A stretch of 64,000 bases of DNA. It comes from Halomonas denitrificans (GTDB lineage: Bacteria > Pseudomonadota > Gammaproteobacteria > Pseudomonadales > Halomonadaceae). The notes below the pieces were generated by a model. That model saw only the letters and a list, made by a program, of their open reading frames with translations, was not told where the DNA came from and ran no database searches. This document shows positions 17,884 to 26,397 of this stretch, one piece after another. How positions within the stretch are numbered: position 1 is the stretch's first letter; each line of letters begins with the position of its first letter. Location of the stretch: assembly GCF_003056305.1 (NCBI RefSeq), contig NZ_PYVX01000003.1:434001-498000 (forward strand). The letters run 5' to 3'. The position numbers were made by a program, and so were the translations under genes.

Positions 17884-17947
17884 GGAAGGGGGGTGTGTGC
17901 CTGGGCCACAATGGCCATCACCAAGTGTTTTAGTCGGGTATGGCGCC

Positions 17948-19159
17948 ATGCAATCGACCTCCTCCTCCGCACGCCCCTCCTCGCTGTCGCGCCTGCCGGT
18001 GGCGAGGCTGGCCTTCCGTCCCTTCTTCCTGCTGGCCGCGCTCTACAGCGTGGCGGCGATGGTCGTGTGGCTGGCCTTCTGGCACGGCGACATCCTGCTG
18101 CGCCCGGTCGGCGGGCTGATGTTCTGGCACCAGCACGAGATGCTGTTCGGCTTCGCCGCCGCGGTGGTGGCGGGCTTCCTGCTTACCGCGGTGCAGAACT
18201 GGACGGGGCTGCCAAGCCTCAGCGGCGGGCCGCTGCTGGCTCTGGTCGCGCTGTGGCTTGCCGGGCGGGGCCTGATGGCCTTCCCGCTGGGACTGCCGGA
18301 GTGGCTGCCGATGCTGGTCGACCTGGCGTTCCTGCCGGTGGTGGCCGGCGTCATGGCCCGGCTGGTGATCGCCGCCAAGCGCTGGCGCAACCTGATCTTC
18401 CTGCCTGCCCTGGGCCTGCTGACCCTGGCCAACCTGGCCATGCACCTGGGGGTGCTCACCGGCGATGCCGAGCTGATCCGCCAGGCCGCCTACCTGGCGG
18501 TGCTGCTGATCACCCTGCTGATGGTGGTGGTGGGCGGCCGGGTGATCGCCATGTTCACCGCCAACCGCCTGGGCCTCACCCGCCGGCCGCCGATCCCCGC
18601 CCTGGAGACGCTCAGCCTCGGCAGCGTGCTGGCGGTGGTGCTGGCCCAGGGGCTCGCCGTGCTCGGCGTGGCGCTGCCGGGGGCGCTCTTCGCCACCCTG
18701 CTGGGGCTGGCGGCGCTCGCCAATGCGCTGCGCCTGGCGCGCTGGGGCGGCCTTTACAGCTGGCGCGAGCCGCTGCTCTGGGGCCTGCACGGCAGCTACG
18801 CCTTCATTCCCGTAGGACTCGCGATGTGGGCGCTGGCGGCGCTGGGCGTGTTCCGCGTGGAGCTTGCCGTGCACGCCCTGACCATCGGCGGCATGGGCAC
18901 CATGATGCTGGCGATGATGTCGCGGGTCTCGCTCGGCCATACCGCGCGCCCCATCCGTACCCTGCCGGGCATCGGCGTGGCGCTCGGCCTGATGCTCGCC
19001 GCCGCCGTGCTGCGCTCGCCGGTGCTGGCGCTCGTCCCCGAGATCACCCACTGGACCTACAACCTGGGCATCCTCTTCTGGTGCCTGGCCTATGCGATCT
19101 TCCTGTTCCACTATACGGGGCCGCTGCTGTCGGCTCGGGCCGACGGCAAGGACGGATAG
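17948..19159 (+). CDS. nnrS: NnrS family heme-copper membrane protein
   Basis: A 403-residue integral membrane protein with about twelve hydrophobic segments. NnrS proteins bind heme and copper and protect cells from NO stress. Typical motifs are present: FRPFFL near the N-terminus, FWHQHEMLFGFAAAVVAGFLLTA, split here, and HALTIGGMGTMMLAMMSRVSLGHT (partial quote of a longer stretch). Start 17948 places the first membrane segment correctly; an in-frame ATG at 17870 sits inside the Dnr site and is rejected. It probably heads an operon with the next one or two genes. Confidence 0.92.
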   Translation: MQSTSSSARPSSLSRLPVARLAFRPFFLLAALYSVAAMVVWLAFWHGDILLRPVGGLMFWHQHEMLFGFAAAVVAGFLLTAVQNWTGLPSLSGGPLLALVALWLAGRGLMAFPLGLPEWLPMLVDLAFLPVVAGVMARLVIAAKRWRNLIFLPALGLLTLANLAMHLGVLTGDAELIRQAAYLAVLLITLLMVVVGGRVIAMFTANRLGLTRRPPIPALETLSLGSVLAVVLAQGLAVLGVALPGALFATLLGLAALANALRLARWGGLYSWREPLLWGLHGSYAFIPVGLAMWALAALGVFRVELAVHALTIGGMGTMMLAMMSRVSLGHTARPIRTLPGIGVALGLMLAAAVLRSPVLALVPEITHWTYNLGILFWCLAYAIFLFHYTGPLLSARADGKDG

Positions 19160-19188
19160 GACCCTGCCCCCGACACCAAGGACACCCC

Positions 19189-19575
19189 GTGGAACACTAC
19201 GCCCTGATCAAGCACCTGCACGTCACCGCCGCCGCCCTGAGCCTCGCCTTCTTCTTGCTGCGGGCCTGGTGGTCGGTGCGCGAGTCGCCCTGGCTGCAGC
19301 GGCGCTGGGTGAAGATCGCCCCCCACCTCATCGACACTGCCCTGCTGGGGCTCGGCGTGACGCTGATGGTGCTGCTCTCCGCCTGGCCCCATCAGCAGCC
19401 CTGGCTCGCCGCCAAGCTGATCGCCCTGCTCGGTTACATCGGCCTGGGCACGCTGGCGATCAAGCGCGGCCGAACCCCGGCGGTGCGCGGTGTCGCGGCG
19501 CTGGCCGCGCTGGCCACCTTCGGCTACATGCTGGGGGCGGCCGTGACCCACAGCCCGCTCTCCTGGCTGGCCTGA
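19189..19575 (+). CDS. SirB2-like small membrane protein
   Basis: A 128-residue protein with four hydrophobic segments. The start YALIKHLHVTAAALSLAFFL and the paired WWSVRESPWLQRRW...APHLIDTALL fit the SirB family. The biochemical role is unknown; despite the family name there is no reason to think of invasion here. GTG start with AAGGA before it, 29 bp after nnrS, so co-transcription is likely. SirB2-like genes next to nnrS would suggest a membrane role linked to NO or heme, but this is inference. Confidence 0.75.
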   Translation: MEHYALIKHLHVTAAALSLAFFLLRAWWSVRESPWLQRRWVKIAPHLIDTALLGLGVTLMVLLSAWPHQQPWLAAKLIALLGYIGLGTLAIKRGRTPAVRGVAALAALATFGYMLGAAVTHSPLSWLA

Positions 19576-19651
19576 CCGACGGCCGGTAGGCGCTGAGCCG
19601 CAGGCCCTGACCTATACTGACCCCGCCACTCGTCTGTAGAAGGAGACTCTC

Positions 19652-19969
19652 ATGTCGCAACAGGAACTCCCCGCCGGTGCCGGTCAGGTGGCCGAGCAGT
19701 ACCCCGAGGTGTGGTCGGCCTATGCCGAGCTCGGCCGGGCCTGCGCCGAGGCCGGCCCGCTGGACGCGCGCACCCGCCGGCTGATCAAGCTGGCGCTGGC
19801 CGTGGGGGCGCGCTCCGAGGGAGCGGTGCACTCCCACGTGCGCCGCGGCCTGGAGGAGGGCGAGTCCGCCGAGGCCTTGAAGCAGGTAGCCATGCTGGCC
19901 ATTCCCACCCTGGGCCTGCCCGGCGGAGTCGCGGCCCTGACCTGGATCGAGGACATCACCGAGTCCTGA
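19652..19969 (+). CDS. Carboxymuconolactone-decarboxylase-like protein without the CxxC pair
   Basis: A 105-residue helical protein of the CMD/AhpD fold. Many members have a redox CxxC in the conserved helix; here that segment reads ARSEGAVHSHVRRGLEEG, so both cysteines are missing while the histidine pair remains. A peroxidase activity like AhpD is therefore unlikely. The start is supported by AGAAGGAG. It lies 76 bp after the SirB2-like gene and ends 127 bp before aapJ. Function unknown. Confidence 0.75.
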   Translation: MSQQELPAGAGQVAEQYPEVWSAYAELGRACAEAGPLDARTRRLIKLALAVGARSEGAVHSHVRRGLEEGESAEALKQVAMLAIPTLGLPGGVAALTWIEDITES

Positions 19970-20027
19970 GGTGGCGCGGTCCCCGGACCGCTGGGACAAG
20001 CGTTTAATAGTGAGTTGGTCACGCCGT

Positions 20028-20088
20028 TCCGGGGTCTGGTAGTTTCGGGGCTGCTGCATTGGCAGTACCCGATCTATCAGACCCCGGA
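20028..20088 (+). promoter_or_regulatory. Leader hairpin that covers the aapJ ribosome site
   Basis: Arms TCCGGGGTCTGGTAG (20028-20042) and CTATCAGACCCCGGA (20074-20088) pair over 15 bp with one G-U. A second, inner stem (CGGG/CCCG and CTGC/GCAG) fills the loop. The 3' arm contains most of the aapJ Shine-Dalgarno GGAG at 20086-20089. The fold would block translation start unless opened. Confidence 0.6.
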
Positions 20089-20096
20089 GTCATTAC

Positions 20097-21125
20097 ATGC
20101 GGTACAACAACAAGACACTGCTCTCCCTTTCCGCCGCCGCCCTTTGCGTCGGCCTGGCCTCCTCCGCCTCGGCGGCCACCCTGGACGAGGTGAAGGAGCG
20201 CGGCGAGCTGCGCTGCGGCGTCAACGTGGGCCTCTCCGGCTTCTCCTCGCCCGACGAGGACGGCACCTGGCAGGGACTGGACGTGGAGACCTGCCGCGGC
20301 ATCGCCGCCGCGATCTTCGACGATCCCGAGGCGGTCTCCTTCACGCCGCTGACCGCCAAGGAGCGCTTCACCGCCCTGCAGTCCGGCGAGATCGACGTCC
20401 TCTCGCGCAACACCACCTGGACCGCGACCCGCGACAACTCGCTGGGGCTCAACTTCACCGCCACCACCTTCTACGACGGCCAGGGCTTCATGGTGGCCAA
20501 GGACCTGGGCATCGAGAGCCCGGAGCAGTTCGACGGCGCCTCGATCTGCATCCAGTCCGGCACCACCCACGAGCTCAACCTGGCCGACTACTTCCCCTCC
20601 CGGGGCATCGACATCCAGACCGTCACCTTCGACACCCCCGACCAGACCGCCCAGGGCTTCGCCAGCGGCCGCTGCGACATCCTGACCTCCGACACCTCCC
20701 AGCTCAGCGCCCTGCGCCTGCAGCTGCCGGAGCCCGACAGTGTCGAGATCCTCGAGACGCTGATCTCCAAGGAGCCGCTCGGCCCCGTGGTACGCCAGGG
20801 CGACGACCAGTGGCTGGACATCGTCAAGTGGTCGATCTTCGCCATGGTCAACGCCGAGGAGCTGGGCGTGAACAGCGACAACGTCGATGACATGAAGGCC
20901 GACCCGCCCAACCCCCAGGTGGCGCGCCTGCTGGGCGTGGACGGCGACTACGGCGAGCAGATGGGGCTCGAGAACGACTGGGCCTACCAGCTGATCAGCC
21001 ACGTCGGCAACTATGACGAGGTCTTCGCCGGCACCGTGGGCGAGGAGTCACCGATGCAGATCAGCCGCGGCGTGAACGCGCTGTGGGACGAGGGCGGCAT
21101 CCTCTACGCCCCGCCGATCCGCTGA
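20097..21125 (+). CDS. aapJ: General L-amino-acid ABC transporter, substrate-binding protein
   Basis: Periplasmic binding protein of 342 residues for polar amino acids, first gene of aapJQMP. It has a signal peptide (ending ASSASA), then KERGELRCGVNVGLSGFSSPD, typical of the Aap/Bzt group and different from plain GltI. Length is normal. The start codon lies 9 bp after a hairpin that covers its ribosome site. The gene is followed by a second, perfect hairpin, as often seen after highly expressed binding-protein genes. Confidence 0.92.
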   Translation: MRYNNKTLLSLSAAALCVGLASSASAATLDEVKERGELRCGVNVGLSGFSSPDEDGTWQGLDVETCRGIAAAIFDDPEAVSFTPLTAKERFTALQSGEIDVLSRNTTWTATRDNSLGLNFTATTFYDGQGFMVAKDLGIESPEQFDGASICIQSGTTHELNLADYFPSRGIDIQTVTFDTPDQTAQGFASGRCDILTSDTSQLSALRLQLPEPDSVEILETLISKEPLGPVVRQGDDQWLDIVKWSIFAMVNAEELGVNSDNVDDMKADPPNPQVARLLGVDGDYGEQMGLENDWAYQLISHVGNYDEVFAGTVGEESPMQISRGVNALWDEGGILYAPPIR

Positions 21126-21153
21126 TCTCGCTGACCCCTAACGTTCCCTGAAC

Positions 21154-21185
21154 GGGCATCACGCATGGCGACATGCGTGATGCCC
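21154..21185 (+). terminator. Perfect hairpin between aapJ and aapQ
   Basis: GGGCATCACGCATG, loop GCGA, and the exact complement, a 14-bp stem without mismatch. It is not followed by a T-run, so it more likely stabilises the aapJ mRNA or attenuates transcription into aapQ. Confidence 0.7.
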
Positions 21186-21211
21186 TGTCGTTGACGTCCA
21201 CGAGGCTCGAT

Positions 21212-22390
21212 ATGCTGCGTTCTTCCTCACGGGAGCGGGGGCCGCTGTGGCGCGACCCCACCTTCCGCGCCCTGCTGGTGCAGGGCATCCTGCTGCTGGC
21301 GCTGGGGGCCTTCATCGCCATGGTGGTGTCGAACACCCTGGCCAACCTCGAGGCCCGGGGGATCACCACCGGCTTCGGTTTCCTCCAGGACCGCGCCGGC
21401 TTCTCCATCCCCCAGACCCTGATCGACTACTCCGGCGACAGCACCTACGCCCGCACCTTCGTGGTGGGGCTGCTCAACACCCTGCTGGTCTCCGCCATGG
21501 GCATCGTCGCGGCGACCCTGATCGGCTTCGCCGTGGGCATCGCCCGGCTCTCGCCCAACTGGCTGCTGGCCCGCCTGGCCACCGCCTACGTCGAGATCTT
21601 CCGCAACATCCCGCTGCTGGTGCAGATCCTGTTCTGGTACTTCGCCGTGCTGCAGGCCCTGCCGAGCCCGCGCAACAGCCACTCGCTGTTCGAGGCGATC
21701 TTCCTCAACGTGCGCGGCGTGGTGCTGCCCGATCCCCAGGCGCTGCCCGGCTTCGCCGCCACCCCCTGGGCGCTGCTGGTCGCGGTGATCGCCACGGCCT
21801 GGCTGGTGCGCTACGCCCGGCGGCGCCAGGCGCGCACCGGCCAGGCACTGCCGGTCTTCAAGCTCGGCGCGCTGCTCCTCATTGGCCTGCCGGCGCTCAC
21901 CTTCGTCGCCACGGGCATGCCGCTCGAGTGGTCCATCCCGTCGCTTGCCGGCTTCAACTTCCAGGGTGGCGTGACGATCCTGCCCGAGCTGATGGCGCTG
22001 TGGCTGGCGCTCTCCATCTACACCGCCTCCTTCATCGCCGAGATCGTGCGCTCGGGGATCCAGTCGGTGCCCCAGGGCCAGGTCGAGGCGGCCAAGGCGC
22101 TGAGCCTGCCGGGCGGGATCATCCTGCGCAAGGTGGTGATTCCCCAGGCGATGCGGGTGATCGTGCCGCAGCTGACCAGCCAGCACCTCAACCTGATCAA
22201 GAACTCCTCGCTGGCCACGGCGATCGGCTACCCCGACCTGGTGGCGGTGTTCTCCGGCACGGCCCTGAACCAGACCGGCCAGGCGATCGAGATCGTCGCC
22301 ATGACCATGGCCGTCTACCTGCTGATCAACCTGCTGGTGTCCGCGCTGATGAACCTCTACAACGCGCGCACGCTGCTCAAGGAGCGCTGA
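21212..22390 (+). CDS. aapQ: General L-amino-acid ABC transporter, permease
   Basis: Inner-membrane permease of the Aap transporter, 392 residues with about eight membrane segments. The C-terminal half carries the binding-protein-dependent transport signature EAAKALSLPGGIILRKVVIP (first 20 residues of the loop), which contacts the ATPase. The ATG at 21212 is chosen because GAGG precedes it and the upstream in-frame ATG at 21173 lies inside a hairpin. It is followed one base after its stop by aapM. Confidence 0.9.
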   Translation: MLRSSSRERGPLWRDPTFRALLVQGILLLALGAFIAMVVSNTLANLEARGITTGFGFLQDRAGFSIPQTLIDYSGDSTYARTFVVGLLNTLLVSAMGIVAATLIGFAVGIARLSPNWLLARLATAYVEIFRNIPLLVQILFWYFAVLQALPSPRNSHSLFEAIFLNVRGVVLPDPQALPGFAATPWALLVAVIATAWLVRYARRRQARTGQALPVFKLGALLLIGLPALTFVATGMPLEWSIPSLAGFNFQGGVTILPELMALWLALSIYTASFIAEIVRSGIQSVPQGQVEAAKALSLPGGIILRKVVIPQAMRVIVPQLTSQHLNLIKNSSLATAIGYPDLVAVFSGTALNQTGQAIEIVAMTMAVYLLINLLVSALMNLYNARTLLKER

Positions 22391-22391
22391 G

Positions 22392-23507
22392 ATGGTTGAG
22401 ACCACGACCATGACCGCGACCGAGATGGTCGCCGAGCGCCGGCCCCCGGACCTGCGCCGCGGCCCGCTCGGCTGGCTGCACGCCAACCTCTTCAATACCC
22501 CGCTCAACGGGGTGGTGACCCTGGTCACCGTGACCCTGCTGGCCTTGCTGCTGTGGCCCGCCCTGCAGTGGGCGGTGCTCCAGGCCGACTGGCTCGGCGA
22601 CTCCCGGGAGGCGTGCAGCGGCGAGGGGGCCTGCTGGGTCTTCATCAGCGCGCGCTTCGAGTCGATCGTCTACGGCTTCTATCCCGAGGCCGCGCGCTGG
22701 CGGGTGAACCTGGTCTTCGTCCTGCTGGCGGCGCTGATCGCCTGGCTCGCCATTCCGCGCCTGCCCGCCAAGCGCTGGGTGGGGGCGTTCGCCCTGGTGG
22801 GCTTCCCGCTGCTCGCCTTTGTCCTGCTGGCGGGCGGCCACTTCGGCCTTGCGGCCGTGCCGACCCGCGACTGGGGCGGGGTGATGCTGACCCTGACCAT
22901 CGCCGTCGTGGGCATCGTCGGCTCGCTGCCCATCGGCGTGGTGCTGGCGCTGGGCCGGCGCTCGCAGATGCCGCTGGTGCGCGGCTTCTGCGTGGTGTTC
23001 ATCGAGTTCTGGCGCGGCGTGCCGCTGATCACCGTGCTGTTCATGGCCTCGGTGATGCTGCCGCTGTTCGTGCCCGCCCAGGTGGAGTTCGACAAGCTGC
23101 TGCGGGCGCTGGTGGGCATCATGCTGTTCTGGAGCGCCTACATGGCCGAGGTGGTGCGCGGCGGGCTCCAGGCGATCCCCCGCGGCCAGGAGGAGGCCGC
23201 CAAGGCGCTGGGCATGGGCTACTGGCAGCGCATGGCGCTGATCGTGCTGCCCCAGGCGCTGAAGCTGGTCATCCCCGGCATCGTCAACACCTTCATCGCG
23301 CTGTTCAAGGACACCTCGCTGGTGCTGATCATCGGGCTCTTCGACCTGCTGGCGATCATCCGCGCGGGGCTCACCGACAGCAACTGGCTGGGCTTCGCCA
23401 CCGAGGGCTACGTCTTCGCGGCCCTGGTGTTCTGGGTGTTCTGCTTCAGCATGTCGCGCTACAGCCAGTACATCGAACGGCGCCTGCACACCGGCCATCG
23501 GAACTGA
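22392..23507 (+). CDS. aapM: General L-amino-acid ABC transporter, permease
   Basis: Second inner-membrane permease, 371 residues. It has the EAA-type loop [20 protein letters not shown] and a long periplasmic part after the first membrane segment, as in AapM/BztC. It starts 1 bp after the aapQ stop with AAGGAG inside the end of aapQ, so the two are translationally coupled. Confidence 0.9.
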   Translation: MVETTTMTATEMVAERRPPDLRRGPLGWLHANLFNTPLNGVVTLVTVTLLALLLWPALQWAVLQADWLGDSREACSGEGACWVFISARFESIVYGFYPEAARWRVNLVFVLLAALIAWLAIPRLPAKRWVGAFALVGFPLLAFVLLAGGHFGLAAVPTRDWGGVMLTLTIAVVGIVGSLPIGVVLALGRRSQMPLVRGFCVVFIEFWRGVPLITVLFMASVMLPLFVPAQVEFDKLLRALVGIMLFWSAYMAEVVRGGLQAIPRGQEEAAKALGMGYWQRMALIVLPQALKLVIPGIVNTFIALFKDTSLVLIIGLFDLLAIIRAGLTDSNWLGFATEGYVFAALVFWVFCFSMSRYSQYIERRLHTGHRN

Positions 23508-23529
23508 CCACCATCAACGGGACCTTCTC

Positions 23530-24294
23530 ATGAATCAGGCAACTGCCGCCCGGGCCGACTCGCCCATGATCGAGATCACCGGGCTCAACAAGTGGTACGG
23601 CGACTTCCACGTGCTGCGCGACATCGACCTGACGGTCGCCCCGGGCGAGCGCATCGTCATCTGCGGCCCCTCGGGGTCGGGCAAGTCGACGCTGATCCGC
23701 TGCATCAACCACCTCGAGGAGCACCAGGAGGGGCGCATCGTGGTCAACGGCCTGCCGATGACCCGCGACGTGAAGCGCATCGAGCAGATCCGCCGCAACG
23801 TCGGCATGGTGTTCCAGCACTTCAACCTCTTCCCCCACCTGAGCGTGCTGGACAACTGCTGCATCTCCCAGACCTGGGTGCAGAAGAAGCCCCGCGCCGA
23901 GGCCGAGCGCACGGCGCTGGAGATCCTCGAGCGGGTGCAGATCGCCGACCAGGCCCGCAAGTACCCGGGCCAGCTCTCCGGCGGCCAGCAGCAGCGCGTG
24001 GCGATCGCCCGGGCGCTGTGCATGCAGCCGGAGGTGATGCTCTTCGACGAGCCGACCTCGGCGCTCGACCCCGAGATGATCAAGGAGGTGCTCGACGTCA
24101 TGGTCGAGTTGGCCCAGGATGGTATGACCATGCTCTGCGTGACCCACGAGATGGGCTTCGCCAAGACCGTGGCCGACCGGGTGATCTTCATGGATCAGGG
24201 CCAGATCATCGAAGAGGCGCCCCCCGAGACCTTCTTCAACCATCCGCGCTCCGAGCGCACCAAGCTCTTCCTCGGCCAGATCCTCGGCCACTGA
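23530..24294 (+). CDS. aapP: General L-amino-acid ABC transporter, ATPase
   Basis: Cytoplasmic ATPase subunit of 254 residues. Walker A is GPSGSGKST near residue 50, the signature is [15 protein letters not shown], and Walker B is [13 protein letters not shown], followed by the switch histidine in CVTHEMGF. It completes the aapJQMP operon, which ends at a hairpin with a short T-run. Confidence 0.93.
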   Translation: MNQATAARADSPMIEITGLNKWYGDFHVLRDIDLTVAPGERIVICGPSGSGKSTLIRCINHLEEHQEGRIVVNGLPMTRDVKRIEQIRRNVGMVFQHFNLFPHLSVLDNCCISQTWVQKKPRAEAERTALEILERVQIADQARKYPGQLSGGQQQRVAIARALCMQPEVMLFDEPTSALDPEMIKEVLDVMVELAQDGMTMLCVTHEMGFAKTVADRVIFMDQGQIIEEAPPETFFNHPRSERTKLFLGQILGH

Positions 24295-24304
24295 GCCCCT
24301 CCCG

Positions 24305-24341
24305 GGCGGCGGCCACAGGGCCGTCGTCCGCCTCTCCTTTT
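24305..24341 (+). terminator. Probable terminator after aapP
   Basis: GGCGGCGGCC pairs with GGCCGTCGTCCGCC through a bulge. TCTCCTTTT follows. It separates aapP from the norC promoter. Confidence 0.55.
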
Positions 24342-24349
24342 CGTGAAAA

Positions 24350-24363
24350 TTGATCGACGTCAA
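24350..24363 (+). promoter_or_regulatory. Anr/Dnr-type site before norC
   Basis: TTGATCGACGTCAA is a perfect dyad, 130 bp before the norC start. The expected transcription start near 24398 lies inside the NsrR-like site. Confidence 0.85.
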
Positions 24364-24393
24364 GGCCGCCTGCCGTGCCCTGCTGCTACGCTT

Positions 24394-24416
24394 AACATGT
24401 ATTTCCAGTACATCTT
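24394..24416 (+). promoter_or_regulatory. NsrR-like operator of norCB
   Basis: A 23-bp dyad with halves AACATGTAT and GTACATCTT, about 19 of 23 positions as in the NsrR consensus. It overlaps the start point predicted from the Dnr box, so NsrR would repress norCB until NO is present. Confidence 0.8.
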
Positions 24417-24485
24417 AAGAGGGGCGCAGGGCCGCTTGCCGTGAGAGGCGACGGCACTGCCACACGAGCAAGGGGGGTATGGTCC

Positions 24486-24938
24486 ATGGCCGACGGTCTC
24501 ACCAAGTCGGCGGCCCGCAACATCTTCTACGGCGGGTCGCTGTTCTTCTTTCTGCTGTTTGCCGCGCTGACGGCTCACAGCCACTGGTACATGGTCAACA
24601 CGTCCACCGACAGCGAGGGGCTCACCGAGTCCGTCAAGCACGGCAAGGAAGTGTGGGAAAAGAACATGTGCATCAACTGCCACAGCATCATGGGCGAGGG
24701 CGCCTACTTCGCGCCGGAGCTGGGCAACGTCTGGGAACGCTACGGCGGTCACGAGAATCCCGACGCGGCCCGCGCCGGCCTCGCCGCCTGGATCCGCGCG
24801 CAGCCGCTGGGGGCCGAGGGGCGCCGCCAGATGCCCGCCTACGACTTCAGCGAGGAGGAGATGCAGGCGCTGATCGACTTCCTGGAGTGGACCGACGGCA
24901 TCGACGACCAGGACTGGCCGCCGACGCCCGCCGGCTGA
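24486..24938 (+). CDS. norC: Nitric oxide reductase cytochrome c subunit
   Basis: Membrane-anchored monoheme cytochrome c that passes electrons to NorB. The 150-residue protein has an N-terminal membrane anchor (FYGGSLFFFLLFAALTAHSH, residues 14-33) and heme motif CINCH followed by SIMGEGAYFAPELGNVW. The axial methionine is probably in RRQMPAYDF. ATG 24486 has AAGGGGGG upstream. It is the first gene of norCBQD. Confidence 0.95.
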   Translation: MADGLTKSAARNIFYGGSLFFFLLFAALTAHSHWYMVNTSTDSEGLTESVKHGKEVWEKNMCINCHSIMGEGAYFAPELGNVWERYGGHENPDAARAGLAAWIRAQPLGAEGRRQMPAYDFSEEEMQALIDFLEWTDGIDDQDWPPTPAG

Positions 24939-24984
24939 GCCGTCTGAGAGCCGGACTGCGGATCAATCGAGGAGAACGAGACCG

Positions 24985-26340
24985 ATGAAATACGAAACCC
25001 AGAGGGTGGCGCTGCCCTTCTTCATGGTGGCCATGGCGCTCTTCGCGCTGCAGGTGGTCTTCGGGCTGCTGGCCGCCACCGTCTACGCCTGGCCCAACTT
25101 CATGGCCGAGCTGATGCCCTTCAACATCATGCGCGTCAGCCATACCAACCTGCTGATCGTCTGGCTGCTGCTCGGCTTCATGGGCTGCACCTACTACCTG
25201 ATGCCCGAGGAGGCCGAGCGGGAGATCCACAGCCCGACCATCGCCTACATCCAGCTGGCGATCTTCGCCTTCGCCGGCGCCGCCGCGCTGGTCGGCTACC
25301 AGTTCGGGATCCACGAGGGGCGCGAGTTCCTCGAGCAGCCGTTCTGGGTCAAGGTGCTGATCACCATCTCCTTCCTGATGTTCCTCTTCAACACCAGCAT
25401 GACGCTGGCCAAGGGACGCAAGACCGCCATCAACCTGGTGCTGATGCTGGGCCTGTGGCTGGCCGCGGTGTTCTGGCTGTTCGCCTTCTACAACCCCTCC
25501 AACCTCGCCGTGGACAAGCTCTACTGGTGGTGGGTGGTGCACCTCTGGGTCGAGGGCGTCTGGGAGCTGATCATGGCCTCGCTGCTGGGCTACCTGCTGA
25601 TCAAGATGACCGGCGTCGACCGCGAGGTGATCGAGAAGTGGCTCTACGTCATCGTCGGCCTGTCGCTCTTCTCGGGCCTGCTGGGCACCGGCCACCACTA
25701 CTACTGGATCGGCGCGCCGAGCTACTGGCAGCCCATCGGCAGCATCTTCTCCACCTTGGAGGTGATCCCCTTCTTCGCCATGGTGGTGTTTGCCTTCACC
25801 ATGTTCTGGAAGGGCACCCGCAACCACCCCAACAAGGCCGCCATGCTGTGGGCCCTGGGCTGCCCGACCGTGGCCTTCTTCGGCGCCGGCGTGTGGGGCT
25901 TCATGCACACCCTGCACTGGATCAACTACTACAGCCACGGCACCCAGGTCACCGCCGCCCACGGCCACCTGGCCTTCTACGGCGCCTACGTGATGCTGAT
26001 CCTCGGCGTCATCACCTTCGCCATGCCGGCGCTGCGCCGTGTGCAGCCCTATAACCAGGTGCTGAACATGTGGGGCTTCTGGATCATGACCGGCGCCATG
26101 TGCTTCATGACCTTCACCCTGACCTTCGCCGGTGTCGTCCAGACCCACCTGCAGCGTGTGCTGGGCATGAACTACATGGAGGTGCAGGACCAGCTCGGCC
26201 TCTTCTACCTGATGCGCCTGGGCGCCGGCGTGGCGGTAGCCATCGGGGCGGTGATGCTGATCTACGCCTTCTTCGGCCCGGCCCGCGAGCAGGTGCCGGC
26301 CGGTGGCACCCAGCTGACCGCGGGCCCCGATCGCGCCTGA
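24985..26340 (+). CDS. norB: Nitric oxide reductase catalytic subunit
   Basis: Integral membrane heme-copper oxidase family enzyme that reduces 2 NO to N2O at a heme b3 / FeB site. The 451-residue protein has about 12 membrane segments. The histidines of the WWVVHLWVEGVWELIMASLL region (with the FeB-site glutamate), TGHHYYWIG and the C-terminal HGHLAFYGAYVM supply heme and FeB ligands. It is a short, cytochrome-c-dependent cNor, as it pairs with norC and lacks the N-terminal extension of quinol enzymes. Confidence 0.96.
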   Translation: MKYETQRVALPFFMVAMALFALQVVFGLLAATVYAWPNFMAELMPFNIMRVSHTNLLIVWLLLGFMGCTYYLMPEEAEREIHSPTIAYIQLAIFAFAGAAALVGYQFGIHEGREFLEQPFWVKVLITISFLMFLFNTSMTLAKGRKTAINLVLMLGLWLAAVFWLFAFYNPSNLAVDKLYWWWVVHLWVEGVWELIMASLLGYLLIKMTGVDREVIEKWLYVIVGLSLFSGLLGTGHHYYWIGAPSYWQPIGSIFSTLEVIPFFAMVVFAFTMFWKGTRNHPNKAAMLWALGCPTVAFFGAGVWGFMHTLHWINYYSHGTQVTAAHGHLAFYGAYVMLILGVITFAMPALRRVQPYNQVLNMWGFWIMTGAMCFMTFTLTFAGVVQTHLQRVLGMNYMEVQDQLGLFYLMRLGAGVAVAIGAVMLIYAFFGPAREQVPAGGTQLTAGPDRA

Positions 26341-26345
26341 TTCAC

Positions 26346-26369
26346 CGAGGGCCCCGCGCGGGGCCCTCG
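26346..26369 (+). terminator. Hairpin between norB and norQ
   Basis: CGAGGGCCCC, loop GCGC, GGGGCCCTCG: a perfect 10-bp stem. TTCGTTC follows, so it may reduce rather than stop transcription into norQ. Confidence 0.55.
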
Positions 26370-26397
26370 TTCGTTCACCCTGACGGGAGTGCCTCCC

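Noticed and set aside
17870..17947. Longer nnrS N-terminus from the ATG at 17870
   Set aside because: That codon falls in the Dnr-type site and the added residues do not resemble NnrS.
19970..20027. GCGGTCC-CC-GGACCGC dyad after the CMD-like gene as a terminator
   Set aside because: Loop of two bases is too short for a stable hairpin and no T-run follows.
21173..21211. Upstream ATG for aapQ
   Set aside because: It lies in the 3' arm of a perfect hairpin and has no ribosome site; the start at 21212 has one.
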